A stretch of 63,636 bases of DNA from Acidimicrobiia bacterium. GTDB lineage: Bacteria; Actinomycetota; Acidimicrobiia; Acidimicrobiales; Poriferisodalaceae. Location: assembly GCA_012960315.1 (NCBI GenBank), contig DUBN01000038.1, forward strand, positions 1-63,636. Direction: 5' to 3'. The notes beneath the pieces are model-generated. The model was not told the origin of the DNA, did not search any database, and worked only from the letters and a program-made list of their open reading frames with translations. Position 1 is the first letter of the stretch, and each line of letters begins with the position of its first letter. The position numbers and the translations under genes are program-made. Shown piece after piece: positions 1 to 7,686 of the stretch.

Positions 1-117
1 ACCCCAATATCCAAGTGCTTCGGCCGTGACAGCTTCGTCGATTACTTCACGGTAAAACTGTTGGTGAGACCGAAGGGAGGGATAGTTGTCTCCCAGAGTA
101 AGAACCGAAAATCGCAC
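1..117 (-). CDS. LLM-class flavin-dependent oxidoreductase, N-terminal part (cut by window edge)
   Basis: Partial gene running off the left edge. From GTG at 117 the minus strand reads VRFSVLTLGD, then a stretch ending AVTAEALGYWG, which is the typical start of luciferase-like monooxygenases (first beta strand, then the helix with the A-E-x-L-G-[FY] pattern). An AGGAG lies 5 nt upstream of this GTG. The frame stays open upstream to about 315, so a start at ATG 258 is possible, but those extra residues do not resemble the family. The N-terminus resembles that of the monooxygenase at 17253-18338 (LTLGD), suggesting paralogues. FMN or F420 dependence cannot be decided from this fragment. Confidence 0.7.
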   Translation of the reverse strand, partial: MRFSVLTLGDNYPSLRSHQQFYREVIDEAVTAEALGYWG

Positions 118-524
118 AATCACTCCTACTGCAAGAGTCCGAGGCGCTCGCCACTCCTTGCACTCGTACACGAACACTACTTCTCCTGGCCACGGGGTGA
201 TCCGGGCAGGCTGCGGTATGACTGGCAAAACCTGCGAGCCAGGGGCATTCGCGTCCATACGCGGAGTGGCAACAAAAACTTCTGGCCGATGCTCACCAAC
301 ATCCAGTTGTAGACCAATTCACGGGGTGCGACGGTGCTCTTATTATTCAACGAACATCCTTTCCGATGTCATTCCTCGGTGCTTCACGAGTGGGTGACAC
401 AAGCAACGACTCGACGAGGAAAATCCACTGTTTGGTCTCGAAAGGACCTCGCTAAACGTGCTGACAGGTGTTGCATCTTTGATTCGGGGCCGCGTCGACA
501 GGCACAACAAGGCAAAATGAGGTT
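118..524. other. Intergenic region between divergent genes
   Basis: About 400 bases between the minus-strand monooxygenase start and the plus-strand CoA-transferase. I see no recognisable gene. Only the ribosome-binding site of the left gene (AGGAG near 123-127) and short non-conserved open frames are present. It probably holds divergent promoters, but no clear -35/-10 pair stands out. Confidence 0.4.
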
Positions 525-1751
525 ATGACTGACCACCTCGAGGCCCACCAAACAGCGGCACCAATGGCATCTGGCCCCACAGGGCCACTCCAAGGACTAC
601 GCATCCTTGATGTCACACACGCTCTCGCCGGACCATTCGCAGCAATGCTCCTCGCTGATATGGGAGCAGATGTGATCAAAGTCGAACCTCCGCAAGGAGA
701 GATGACTAGGCACCAGGGTCCCTGGACCAGAGATGACGAGGAACGGTTTTATTCTGGCAACTATGCGATGCGCAATCGCAATAAGCGATCCATTTGCCTC
801 GATCTCACGACAGATGAGGATCGAGAAGTCTTCCTTCGTCTCGTAGAAACATCCGATGGTCTTATCGAGAACATGCGAGCTGGGGTGCTGGACCGCCTTG
901 GGGTGGGTTGGGAGATTTGTCATGAACGCAACCCAAAGCTCGTATATGCAGCAATCCGAGGATTCGGTGATACGCGAATTGCACCGAGCCCCTACGCCAA
1001 CTGGCCTGCTTACGATCTCATCGCGCAAGCGATGGGCGGTGTAATCGCTGCTACTGGCCAAGACGAAGACCACATCATGAAAGTCGGACCACCCATCGGC
1101 GATACCGTGCCTGGCACTATGGCCTCACTCGGCATGTTGGCTGCATTGTGGCGGGCTCGCGATACCGGCAAAGGTCAGTTCATCGATGTCGCCATGGTTG
1201 ACGTGATGATGACGATGTCTGAAGCAAGCCAAATGGTGTGGTCCTACATGGGCCGTCCAATGCGTCCAATGGGGAACGGTGTCGATGGACTCAGCCCCTA
1301 CGACGTGTACCCCACTAAAGACGGGCACTGCGTCATTGCCACTCCGACCCAGCCACACTTCGAACTCTTATGTCAACTTATTGGGCGAGAAGACCTCATA
1401 ACCGATGAACGAACCCGAAACAATCGCCGAAGGGTCCGCAACAAAGAGTATGTGGACGAAGCCATCGGCGGATGGGCAGCGGCGCGCACCACTGGCGAAG
1501 TAGTCGAAACACTCGGCAACCAGGTACCGGTAGGGCCCGTGTACGACCCGTCTGACTGGGTTAACGACCCTCATGTCGCAGCTCGAGAAATGCTTGTCCG
1601 CCTTGACCACGATCACCATCGCCCGACTGTCGTGTTGAACAGCCCCATCAAGTTCAGCGACGACCCGGCCGGTATTTACCGCGGGGCACCCAGACTCAAC
1701 CAGCATGGCGACGAGATTCGTTCTGAACTGGACACAGATTCAGATAGCTGA
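525..1751 (+). CDS. CaiB/BaiF family (class III) CoA-transferase
   Basis: A 408-residue protein of the formyl-CoA transferase/CaiB superfamily, which moves CoA between a thioester and a carboxylic acid. The N-terminal signature runs LRILDVTHALAGPFAAMLLA, followed by GADVIKVEPP. The catalytic aspartate is predicted at D164 in AYDLIAQAMGG, matching D169 of formyl-CoA transferase. Length is normal (about 400). The start follows a weak GAGG only a few bases upstream; an internal ATG about 39 bases later is an alternative. Substrate cannot be inferred. It stands alone, with an amidohydrolase remnant just downstream. Confidence 0.9.
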   Translation: MTDHLEAHQTAAPMASGPTGPLQGLRILDVTHALAGPFAAMLLADMGADVIKVEPPQGEMTRHQGPWTRDDEERFYSGNYAMRNRNKRSICLDLTTDEDREVFLRLVETSDGLIENMRAGVLDRLGVGWEICHERNPKLVYAAIRGFGDTRIAPSPYANWPAYDLIAQAMGGVIAATGQDEDHIMKVGPPIGDTVPGTMASLGMLAALWRARDTGKGQFIDVAMVDVMMTMSEASQMVWSYMGRPMRPMGNGVDGLSPYDVYPTKDGHCVIATPTQPHFELLCQLIGREDLITDERTRNNRRRVRNKEYVDEAIGGWAAARTTGEVVETLGNQVPVGPVYDPSDWVNDPHVAAREMLVRLDHDHHRPTVVLNSPIKFSDDPAGIYRGAPRLNQHGDEIRSELDTDSDS

Positions 1752-1780
1752 CTCTCTTAGCCTTCGCGCGCTAAACCTGC

Positions 1781-1981
1781 GTGCATGAACGCGGTTCTAT
1801 CGAGGTCGGCAAACGCGCAGATCTTGTTCTTATTGACGCTACAACCGGCAATCTCGCCCCAGTTAGCGATGCGGTTGCAGCTCTCGTGAATAGGGCCACT
1901 GCAGCTAACATTCGAGCTGTCTTCAATAACGGCGCACTTGCCCATGGGGATCCTCTAGACGTGATCCCTCACCGGGTGTGA
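1781..1981 (+). pseudogene. C-terminal remnant of an amidohydrolase
   Basis: A 66-residue open frame containing GSIEVGKRADLVLID and VSDAVAALVNRATAANIR, then VFNNG. These are the terminal composite-domain motifs of metal-dependent amidohydrolases of the cytosine/SAH deaminase type. The metal-binding barrel is entirely missing, and an in-frame stop sits just upstream at 1772. The piece abuts the CoA-transferase. I read it as the 3' scar of a deleted gene rather than a functional small protein. Confidence 0.7.
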
Positions 1982-1994
1982 TTCCTTATTCACG

Positions 1995-3398
1995 TCAAAA
2001 CAAATTCGAGCAGATGTCTCGCGGAAGATACTGACCGTCACCTTTTGTCCCTAGGTATTCAGTGCCGTCAACGACAACCTTGCCGCGCAAGAGCACTTTC
2101 TCCACCTGGCCGGTCATCGTCATGCCCTCATAGCAGGAGTAGTCAACATTCATATGGTGGGTTTCAACTGACAGTGTGTGTGGACTGTTCGGATCGAAGA
2201 CAACGATGTCAGCATCTGAACCCGGTGCAATAGTTCCCTTTCGAGGATAAAGACCAAACATTTTTGCCGGCGCTCGGGAACACATATCCACCCAACGATT
2301 AAGTGACAGTCGTCCTTCCGCAACAGCGCCTTGGAACATCAACTCCATCCGGTGTTCCAGGGTGGGTAACCCATTAGGGATGCTCCGGAAATCATCTCTC
2401 CCTATCTCTCTTTGCTCCCAACAAAATGGGCAATGGTCAGTAGCGACTACTTGCAGGTCATTGGTACGCAGCCCTCGCCACAAATGGTCTTGATGTTCTT
2501 GAGGTCGGAGTGGCGGTGAACACACGAATTTCGAACCCTCGAAATTGGGTCGGTCCAAGTCACTGAGGTCGAGAAACAGGTACTGAGGGCACGTCTCCGC
2601 GAAGACATTAAGTCCACGATCTCGAGCAGCTACCACTTCTTCAAGTGCGTTTGAAGAGGACAGGTGGACGATGTAAAGCGGCGAACCAGCAACTTCGGAC
2701 AGGGCGATTGCGCGATGCACAGCTTCAGCTTCGAGGATCGGGGTGCGGGTAACTCCATGGAACAGCGGTTCGATATCGCCGCGCTCGGCGGCCTGTTCTC
2801 TTAGGACATCAATCGCTATCCCGTTCTCGGCATGCATCTGAATCAAGGAGCCATTCTCGGCTGCCTGTTGCATCATGCGAAGGATCTGACCATCGTCGGA
2901 ATAAACCCGCCCCGGGTAAGCCATAAACAACTTAAAACTGGTGACTCCTTCTCGAACAAGCAGGTCCATCTCCTTTGGAGACTGCTCATCAACGTTGGCC
3001 ACCATGATGTGGAATCCATAGTCCACCGCACATTCGCCAGCAGCGTTCTCTCGGTGGCGTTCGTAGCCGTCTGGTAGCCGCTCATCGCCACTCATGAAAG
3101 CAAAATCGATGATGGTTGTGGTACCACCAAACGCCGACGCGACAGTACCGGTTTCAAACGTTTCGAGAACAGGGGCGATCTGGCCAGTCGCCTGCAAGTG
3201 CGTATGAGCATCAATACCACCTGGCACGACAAACTTCCCCTGAGCATCAATCACCCGATCGGCGCCCGCGGCGAAGGTTCGTGTCAGCTCACTATCGGGA
3301 TGCACCACGCCCACTACAATCTCGCCTTCAACTAACACATCAGCCAAGACAGTTTCAATAGCGGTAACGACAGTGCCCCCTGTAATCGCAGTCCTCAT
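1995..3398 (-). CDS. hydA: Dihydropyrimidinase / D-hydantoinase
   Basis: A 467-residue cyclic amidohydrolase that would hydrolyse dihydropyrimidines or 5-substituted hydantoins to N-carbamoyl amino acids. The binuclear zinc set is complete: DAHTHL (H65, H67), the carboxylated lysine K156 in SFKLFMAYPG, H189 in QMHAENG, H245 in YIVHLSSS and D321 in VATDHCPF. The C-terminal GSDADIVVFDP strand is present and length is standard. A fragment of the next pathway enzyme (carbamoyl-amide hydrolase) lies directly upstream in the same direction, so this is the survivor of a reductive pyrimidine/hydantoin operon. Whether the substrate is dihydrouracil or a hydantoin is open. Confidence 0.93.
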   Translation of the reverse strand: MRTAITGGTVVTAIETVLADVLVEGEIVVGVVHPDSELTRTFAAGADRVIDAQGKFVVPGGIDAHTHLQATGQIAPVLETFETGTVASAFGGTTTIIDFAFMSGDERLPDGYERHRENAAGECAVDYGFHIMVANVDEQSPKEMDLLVREGVTSFKLFMAYPGRVYSDDGQILRMMQQAAENGSLIQMHAENGIAIDVLREQAAERGDIEPLFHGVTRTPILEAEAVHRAIALSEVAGSPLYIVHLSSSNALEEVVAARDRGLNVFAETCPQYLFLDLSDLDRPNFEGSKFVCSPPLRPQEHQDHLWRGLRTNDLQVVATDHCPFCWEQREIGRDDFRSIPNGLPTLEHRMELMFQGAVAEGRLSLNRWVDMCSRAPAKMFGLYPRKGTIAPGSDADIVVFDPNSPHTLSVETHHMNVDYSCYEGMTMTGQVEKVLLRGKVVVDGTEYLGTKGDGQYLPRDICSNLF

Positions 3399-3408
3399 CT
3401 CTGTTCCT

Positions 3409-3618
3409 TCATTTCGCAGTCAGGTCGTCGTAGGTCTCAGGACGGCGGTGGCGCCAAAATGGCATGTCTACATGGGTAGCCCGGAGAGATGACAGATCAA
3501 TATCAGCGATCAGGACCTCTTCTTCTTCGCCAGCTTCAGAGAGAATCCGGCCGTAAGGGTCACAAAAGTAGCTATGGCCATAGAACTCATTGGGGCCTGT
3601 GGACCCTTTACGTTGTAG
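3409..3618 (-). pseudogene. C-terminal remnant of a carbon-nitrogen hydrolase (beta-ureidopropionase/N-carbamoyl amidase type)
   Basis: Minus-strand translation ending at TGA 3409-3411 gives GPNEFYGHSYFCDPYGRILS, followed by an acidic EEEEVLIADIDL stretch and FWRHRRPETYDDL. This is the C-terminal region of nitrilase-superfamily N-carbamoyl hydrolases. An in-frame stop immediately precedes it and no Glu-Lys-Cys catalytic region remains, so only about 68 residues survive. It lies 10 bases upstream of the dihydropyrimidinase start, matching the usual pairing of these two steps in pyrimidine/hydantoin degradation. Confidence 0.8.
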
Positions 3619-3669
3619 TCATCAATGCTCATGTGTGATCACCGATAATAGTTTACGTCAGAGTCTGAG

Positions 3670-4005
3670 CTAGGAAAGCAAGACTTGTCTCTCAGGCGAG
3701 CCTGGAGTTTCTGACCATGTTCCCGTATCGACGAACTTTCGCAATTCCCCATCACGTTCGTCTCTGGGAATACTTCTGTTGGCACTGTCTAATGAAACCC
3801 AACCTTCAATAGTCCGTTTGCATTCGTTCGCATAAGGGTCTTCGCCATCTTCAAGTTCACGCAAAATCCCCACTATCTGATCCGCACTGTGCCGGCGTCC
3901 GTTCCATTGTCCAGGCTCGTAACCAAGTCGTTCTATCAACTTGACACGCCACTATTCATGTCTAGGACCAAAGCCGAATGCGTCCATAAGCTCTTCTTTA
4001 TTCAT
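3670..4005 (-). pseudogene. Unrecognised reading frame interrupted by an amber codon
   Basis: From ATG 4005 the frame reads 17 codons (MNKEELMDAFGFGPRHE), meets TAG at 3952-3954, then continues open for over 90 codons to 3670, including NGRRHSADQIVGILRELE. The latter vaguely resembles the start of IS3-type OrfA proteins (RRHSPEQIV-like), but the helix-turn-helix that should follow is not evident. Downstream of the stop the only start is a TTG without a ribosome-binding site. Either a decayed gene or chance; I cannot name it. Confidence 0.25.
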
Positions 4006-4127
4006 CAATTGGAACCAACTTTCCTTTTGATCGGATCTTGGGTATACCGTCCGGCTGCTTGTTTCGCTCTCTCATCGCCAGTCAGAAATGGCTGTATGTC
4101 AATTACAGGTACATGGTCGTCACTCAT
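4005..4127 (-). pseudogene. Possible N-terminal remnant of a 2OG-Fe(II) oxygenase
   Basis: A 40-residue frame starts MSDDHVPVIDIQPFLTGDER, which resembles the opening of isopenicillin-N-synthase-like 2-oxoglutarate oxygenases (PVIDLSPFL-type). Similarity ends after roughly 27 residues and no iron-binding HxD...H motif follows. Probably a 5' scrap in a decayed region; the resemblance is short and could be chance. Confidence 0.3.
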
Positions 4128-4442
4128 GGCTGACCAGCGAGAGCACGGTCGACTGCACGTGTTGACATCGCTCGTTTCACCCCCCGGCGAGTCCATGTGA
4201 TCGGACGCGTCAGCTGCATATCTTTTCCCATGCTGTCGGCACCGGGGCATGATCAGAGGTCCTAGTTGGTGACAAAGGTTCTTACTGGGATTACCACCCA
4301 AGTGTTAAATAACACAGCAGTCTTCGCCCGTTTCGAACTCCTCTTGCCTCAAGTGGCCTTGGGGCAATGATCTAGAGAGCGTTGCTTACAGTTTTATGGT
4401 GAGACGAATTAAAACAAAACATGCCGAAGAAAGCAGATGCAG
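4128..4442. other. Gene-poor stretch
   Basis: About 315 bases between the oxygenase-like remnant and the end of the YceI gene. I see no conserved reading frame, RNA gene or clear terminator. Together with the flanking scraps it forms a roughly 1 kb tract of decayed sequence. Confidence 0.35.
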
Positions 4443-4973
4443 CTACTCAGAAGCTGCTTCGATGAACTGGGCTCCAAGCACCAATTCCACGTCGTCTGTG
4501 ACCATTGGTACTCCGTAGCTCACGCCGAACGCACTGCGGCTAATCGTGCCTGACATGCTAAATCCGTGGTGTGTCGACCCATCCATGGGGAACACCGCTG
4601 AGCCGTTGTAGGTACCAGCCAAAGTAACCGTGTTGGTGATCCCCTTGATGGTGAGGTCACCCTTCAGTTCATAACCATCACTGGTTTCGGAGACCGACGT
4701 CGATGCGAATGTCATCTGGGGGTGGTTAGCCACGTCGAAGAAGTCGCCGCCGAGTATGTGCTTATCTCGTGCCGCGTTACCAGTGTTGACCGACGCCATC
4801 TCAGCCTCGATCGACACCGTCACGTCGGCAACAGTGCTTCCAATTGTCAATGAACCGGTGAAGACATCGAAGGTGCCTCTAACTAATGAGATATCTAGAT
4901 GGGTCACACAAAATCCCAGTTGGGAGTGGACCGCGTCAATCTCATATTTGCCATCGGCGATAGGTAAAACCAT
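4443..4973 (-). CDS. YceI family lipid/polyisoprenoid-binding protein
   Basis: A 176-residue lipocalin-like protein of the YceI family. It begins GKYEIDAVHSQLGFCVTHL, continues with SVNTGNAARDKHILGGDFFD and PQMTFASTSV in the middle, and ends with SRSAFGVSYGVPMVTDDVEL, all family hallmarks. No signal peptide is visible, so it is probably cytoplasmic, as are many actinobacterial homologues. Purine-rich AGGAAAGG precedes the ATG. The ligand is likely an isoprenoid lipid (family knowledge). It is transcribed alone. Confidence 0.9.
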   Translation of the reverse strand: MVLPIADGKYEIDAVHSQLGFCVTHLDISLVRGTFDVFTGSLTIGSTVADVTVSIEAEMASVNTGNAARDKHILGGDFFDVANHPQMTFASTSVSETSDGYELKGDLTIKGITNTVTLAGTYNGSAVFPMDGSTHHGFSMSGTISRSAFGVSYGVPMVTDDVELVLGAQFIEAASE

Positions 4974-5120
4974 TCCTGTGTCCTTTCCTCAAGACAATTG
5001 ATGCTATTGCACTGACACCTGACCCGCTCCGGACTATTGGGCGCATCCCCAAACTTTTTGATGGCGCGTCTAGATCCTCGAATCTGCGAGTAGGTTCCGC
5101 ATCCTTCTGTGCCCTACATA

Positions 5121-5780
5121 TCAGGCTTTCGGTAACACAACGAACACAAAAGCTACGTAGTGGAGTGACGCCGCGGCGACGGTGAGAGAGTGAAATATCT
5201 CGTGGAACCCAAACATGCTTGGCCACGGGTCAGGTCTTTGAGAGGCAAATATGACGGCTCCCGCGGTATACAGCAATCCGCCAGTGAGAAAAAGAACGAA
5301 CCCCAACACCCCAAGCTGGTGCCAGGCATCTTGGACTACAGCCAAAAGACACCATCCAACAACTAGATACGGCCCCGCCACAACCCATTTGGGGGCCTGA
5401 GTGAACCGAATGCGTATGAATGCACCTATGACGGCACCACCCCACACCAGGCCCAACACCAACTTCGCAGCCCAAGCCGACAAAGCAAATACAGCTACCG
5501 GGGTATAGGTCGCGGCTATAGCGAAGAATATGGTTGCGTGATCGAATTTCTGCAGTCTCTTCTTCCCTACCGGTCCCCAATTCACGCGGTGGTAGAGAGC
5601 AGACACCCCAAACAACGCTGTTATGGCAATGCTGTAGAGCGCCGTAATTAGTCGAGGCCAGACCCCTGGGGCTGAGACAACCACTATTGGGGCAAGCGTG
5701 ATCGAAGCAATAAAGGCTGCCCGATGTGACACCCCTCGAAAAACAGGCTTAGTCACAAGATCGCTCGAGCTGCGGCCCAA
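5121..5780 (-). CDS. Hemolysin III / PAQR (TrhA) family membrane protein
   Basis: A 219-residue protein with seven predicted membrane segments. The family motifs are SALYHR (H64), KFDHATIFFAIAATYTP (D80, H81) and FGFHEIFHSLTVAAASLHY (H193, H197, H207), the metal-binding set of PAQR/HlyIII proteins. Bacterial members affect membrane energetics and fluidity; the name hemolysin is historical and does not imply toxicity. Monocistronic on the minus strand, upstream of and parallel to the YceI gene with about 150 bases between. Confidence 0.9.
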   Translation of the reverse strand: MGRSSSDLVTKPVFRGVSHRAAFIASITLAPIVVVSAPGVWPRLITALYSIAITALFGVSALYHRVNWGPVGKKRLQKFDHATIFFAIAATYTPVAVFALSAWAAKLVLGLVWGGAVIGAFIRIRFTQAPKWVVAGPYLVVGWCLLAVVQDAWHQLGVLGFVLFLTGGLLYTAGAVIFASQRPDPWPSMFGFHEIFHSLTVAAASLHYVAFVFVVLPKA

Positions 5781-5840
5781 ATGTAAGCGACGAAAATAAC
5801 GATGAAAATGATGCGCCAGGTTCGTTTCCTCATCTACCCA

Positions 5841-6263
5841 TCACAATTTGGTTGCTTTCTTCACATCTTTGCGCTTAGCCCTACGGTACTTCCGTTTGAC
5901 AAGGCTTTTTCTAGTTACGGTCCCTTCGACAGCTTCAAAGTTGGAGACTGCGTTCTCTGCACTCAAGTCAGACTCAGGCAGCGCTGTTGTCAACAAGTTC
6001 CCAGGCACTCCACGCTCACGGCCGGTACCGTGCGAACATGCATATCCGCGTCGGGCTCTTTCAGGTGGAGTGGTGAACCAAACACTCGCCAACACCAAAC
6101 CGTCATCGGCCAGGGCACAGATCTTGACTCCTTTCGCAAAGCCTGGTTCATTACAGCTGCAACTGGGCCCGTGGCAGCATTGGCTGTCTATCTGATCGGC
6201 AAAACCAACTCTTCCGATAACGACTAACCCTGTGACGTTATTAAATGACAAAAGACGGCCCAT
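5841..6263 (-). CDS. Hypothetical protein (uncertain)
   Basis: A 140-codon open frame with a cysteine cluster near the N-terminal third (CCHGPSCSCNEPG) and a very basic C-terminal tail (KRKYRRAKRKDVKKATKL). No ribosome-binding site is visible before the ATG and no family is recognised. The opposite strand also carries a similar-length frame. It may be a real lineage-specific gene or non-coding. Confidence 0.3.
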   Translation of the reverse strand: MGRLLSFNNVTGLVVIGRVGFADQIDSQCCHGPSCSCNEPGFAKGVKICALADDGLVLASVWFTTPPERARRGYACSHGTGRERGVPGNLLTTALPESDLSAENAVSNFEAVEGTVTRKSLVKRKYRRAKRKDVKKATKL

Positions 6264-6287
6264 GTCTAAGGCTCAGCGACAAAGCAG

Positions 6288-6575
6288 TTAAACACCATCG
6301 CAAATGACGAGAGGTCCCTCGGAATTGTCTAGGCGGAAAGGCAGGATGTCCTGATATGCACCTGAGCTTTTCCAAGCGACCGCCGAGTCACTATTGGGGA
6401 ACTCCAGCACTACTGCCACGGGGTTTGGGTCACCTTCTGTGTAGTGCTGTGCGCCTCCTCGGACAAGATAACTACCTCCGTGATCGGTGACTGTTTTCTC
6501 CACAGCTTCCAGGTACGGACCCATCGCTTTGGGATCATTAATTTTTAGTAGTCCTATTACATAGGCCTTCGTCAC
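6288..6575 (-). CDS. DUF1330 domain protein
   Basis: A 95-residue protein with the DUF1330 ferredoxin-like (dimeric alpha-beta barrel) pattern: AYVIGLLKINDPKAMGPYLEAV, then GGSYLVRGG, and VAVVLEFPNSDSAVAWKSS near the middle. Length is typical. CTAAGGAGAG precedes the start. Function is unknown in the family, although members often sit near catabolic oxidoreductases; here an SDR gene lies just upstream on the same strand. Confidence 0.88.
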   Translation of the reverse strand: MTKAYVIGLLKINDPKAMGPYLEAVEKTVTDHGGSYLVRGGAQHYTEGDPNPVAVVLEFPNSDSAVAWKSSGAYQDILPFRLDNSEGPLVICDGV

Positions 6576-6649
6576 GTTCCACTCTCCTTAGCTGGTAACT
6601 GAGACCAAAGGCCTACCAGGTAGCTGCACCAAGAATCAACGAAGTCTGA

Positions 6650-7502
6650 TCATCCCAGAGGCGGTGTCTGGAACTGGGGTTGAAGTCGCTGCGCGACTTC
6701 AGTAGCTCGCGCCGCTATTGGGGCATTCCAATTCTCGTCGGTAAACAACCAGAAATCGCCACCGAGTACTGCGTCATAAACCTGATCGCCTACTCCCGCG
6801 GGGTCCAAACCGCCCAGCAACGCGCGCTGGGATATTTCGAGGATCTGGTTACCTAGGTTGCCCTTGGCGGAGCCGACCGAACCCGACGGTCGTGCGGCCA
6901 TCGCGTTCGCGATGTTGGTGTTCACCGATCCCGGACACAAACAAGTGACACCGACAGTGGGCCCCTCTGTTGTTAGTTCATGGAAGAGGGTCTCAGCGAG
7001 GGTTACGGCGCCGTGTTTGCTGATGGCGTAGGGGGCGTTGAATGGCGATGACACATGACCCATGACCCATGACCGAAGCGGTGATTACTACGTGGCCATC
7101 ACCATGATCGACCAGGTGGGGAACGAAGGCCCGAACACCATGAATCACCCCGCCGAGCAGGATGCCAAGCGTCCATTCGTAGTCATCTTTGGACAGAGAC
7201 CATGATCGCCCAATCGATCCCTGTACGCCCGCGTTAAGACACACCACATTGACGCGCCCAAACTCATCAATGGCAGTTTCAAATAATGAATGGTTCTGAG
7301 CTTCGTCCGCGACGTCGGTGGTCACGGCTATCGCCCTCGCGCCAAGCCCGATCACCTCCTGCAAAGCTCGGTCGAGCGTGGCGTCGTCTATGTCAGATAG
7401 GACTAGCTTCGCACCTGCTCGCGCGAAACGGCGAACCATTGCGAGCCCTATTCCCGAGGCAGCTCCGGTGACGACTGCTGTCTTATCTTTGAGGGTCTCC
7501 AC
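6650..7502 (-). pseudogene. Short-chain dehydrogenase/reductase, frameshifted
   Basis: The 5' part (7502 down to about 7055) encodes the Rossmann start TGAASGIG, LNAGVQG and the catalytic serine region VVITASVMGH. The 3' part (from about 7063 down) continues in another frame with YAISKHGAV (catalytic Tyr and Lys) and PGSVNTNI. The break coincides with three tandem copies of CATGACC at 7054-7074. Removing one copy restores a continuous frame (ASVMGHVSSPFNAPYAISK). As written the product loses its active site. It could be a true mutation, a slippage switch or a sequencing/assembly error. Intact product would be about 280 residues, normal for a classical SDR. Confidence 0.88.
7054..7074. repeat. 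Tandem 7-bp repeat (CATGACC x3) inside the SDR gene
   Basis: Three perfect adjacent copies of CATGACC at 7054-7060, 7061-7067 and 7068-7074. Seven is not a multiple of three, so copy number sets the reading frame of the SDR gene. Two copies give the conserved family sequence. Confidence 0.95.
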
Positions 7503-7686
7503 GGTCCGAGACTAGACCTCCCCCTTACCGCGGTCACAGTGGCCGCTGCCGTTAACAAACGATCGGATTGCTTGGCCGGGGGCCAGGACCACCTCTTGAT
7601 GCGGGCGCTCTCCACCACGTGAGTCATACTGCTTCATCCGGCGCGATACCAGCAGTGTCGAGTCATTGGGGTGACGATCCGGCAAG

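Noticed and set aside
118-258. N-terminal extension of the first monooxygenase to ATG 258
   Set aside because: The frame is open, but the residues do not match the family, while GTG 117 has a good AGGAG and starts exactly at the conserved first strand.
3670-3939. IS3-family transposase OrfA
   Set aside because: Only a short RRHSADQIVGILRELE resemblance; no helix-turn-helix, OrfB or terminal inverted repeats are visible nearby.
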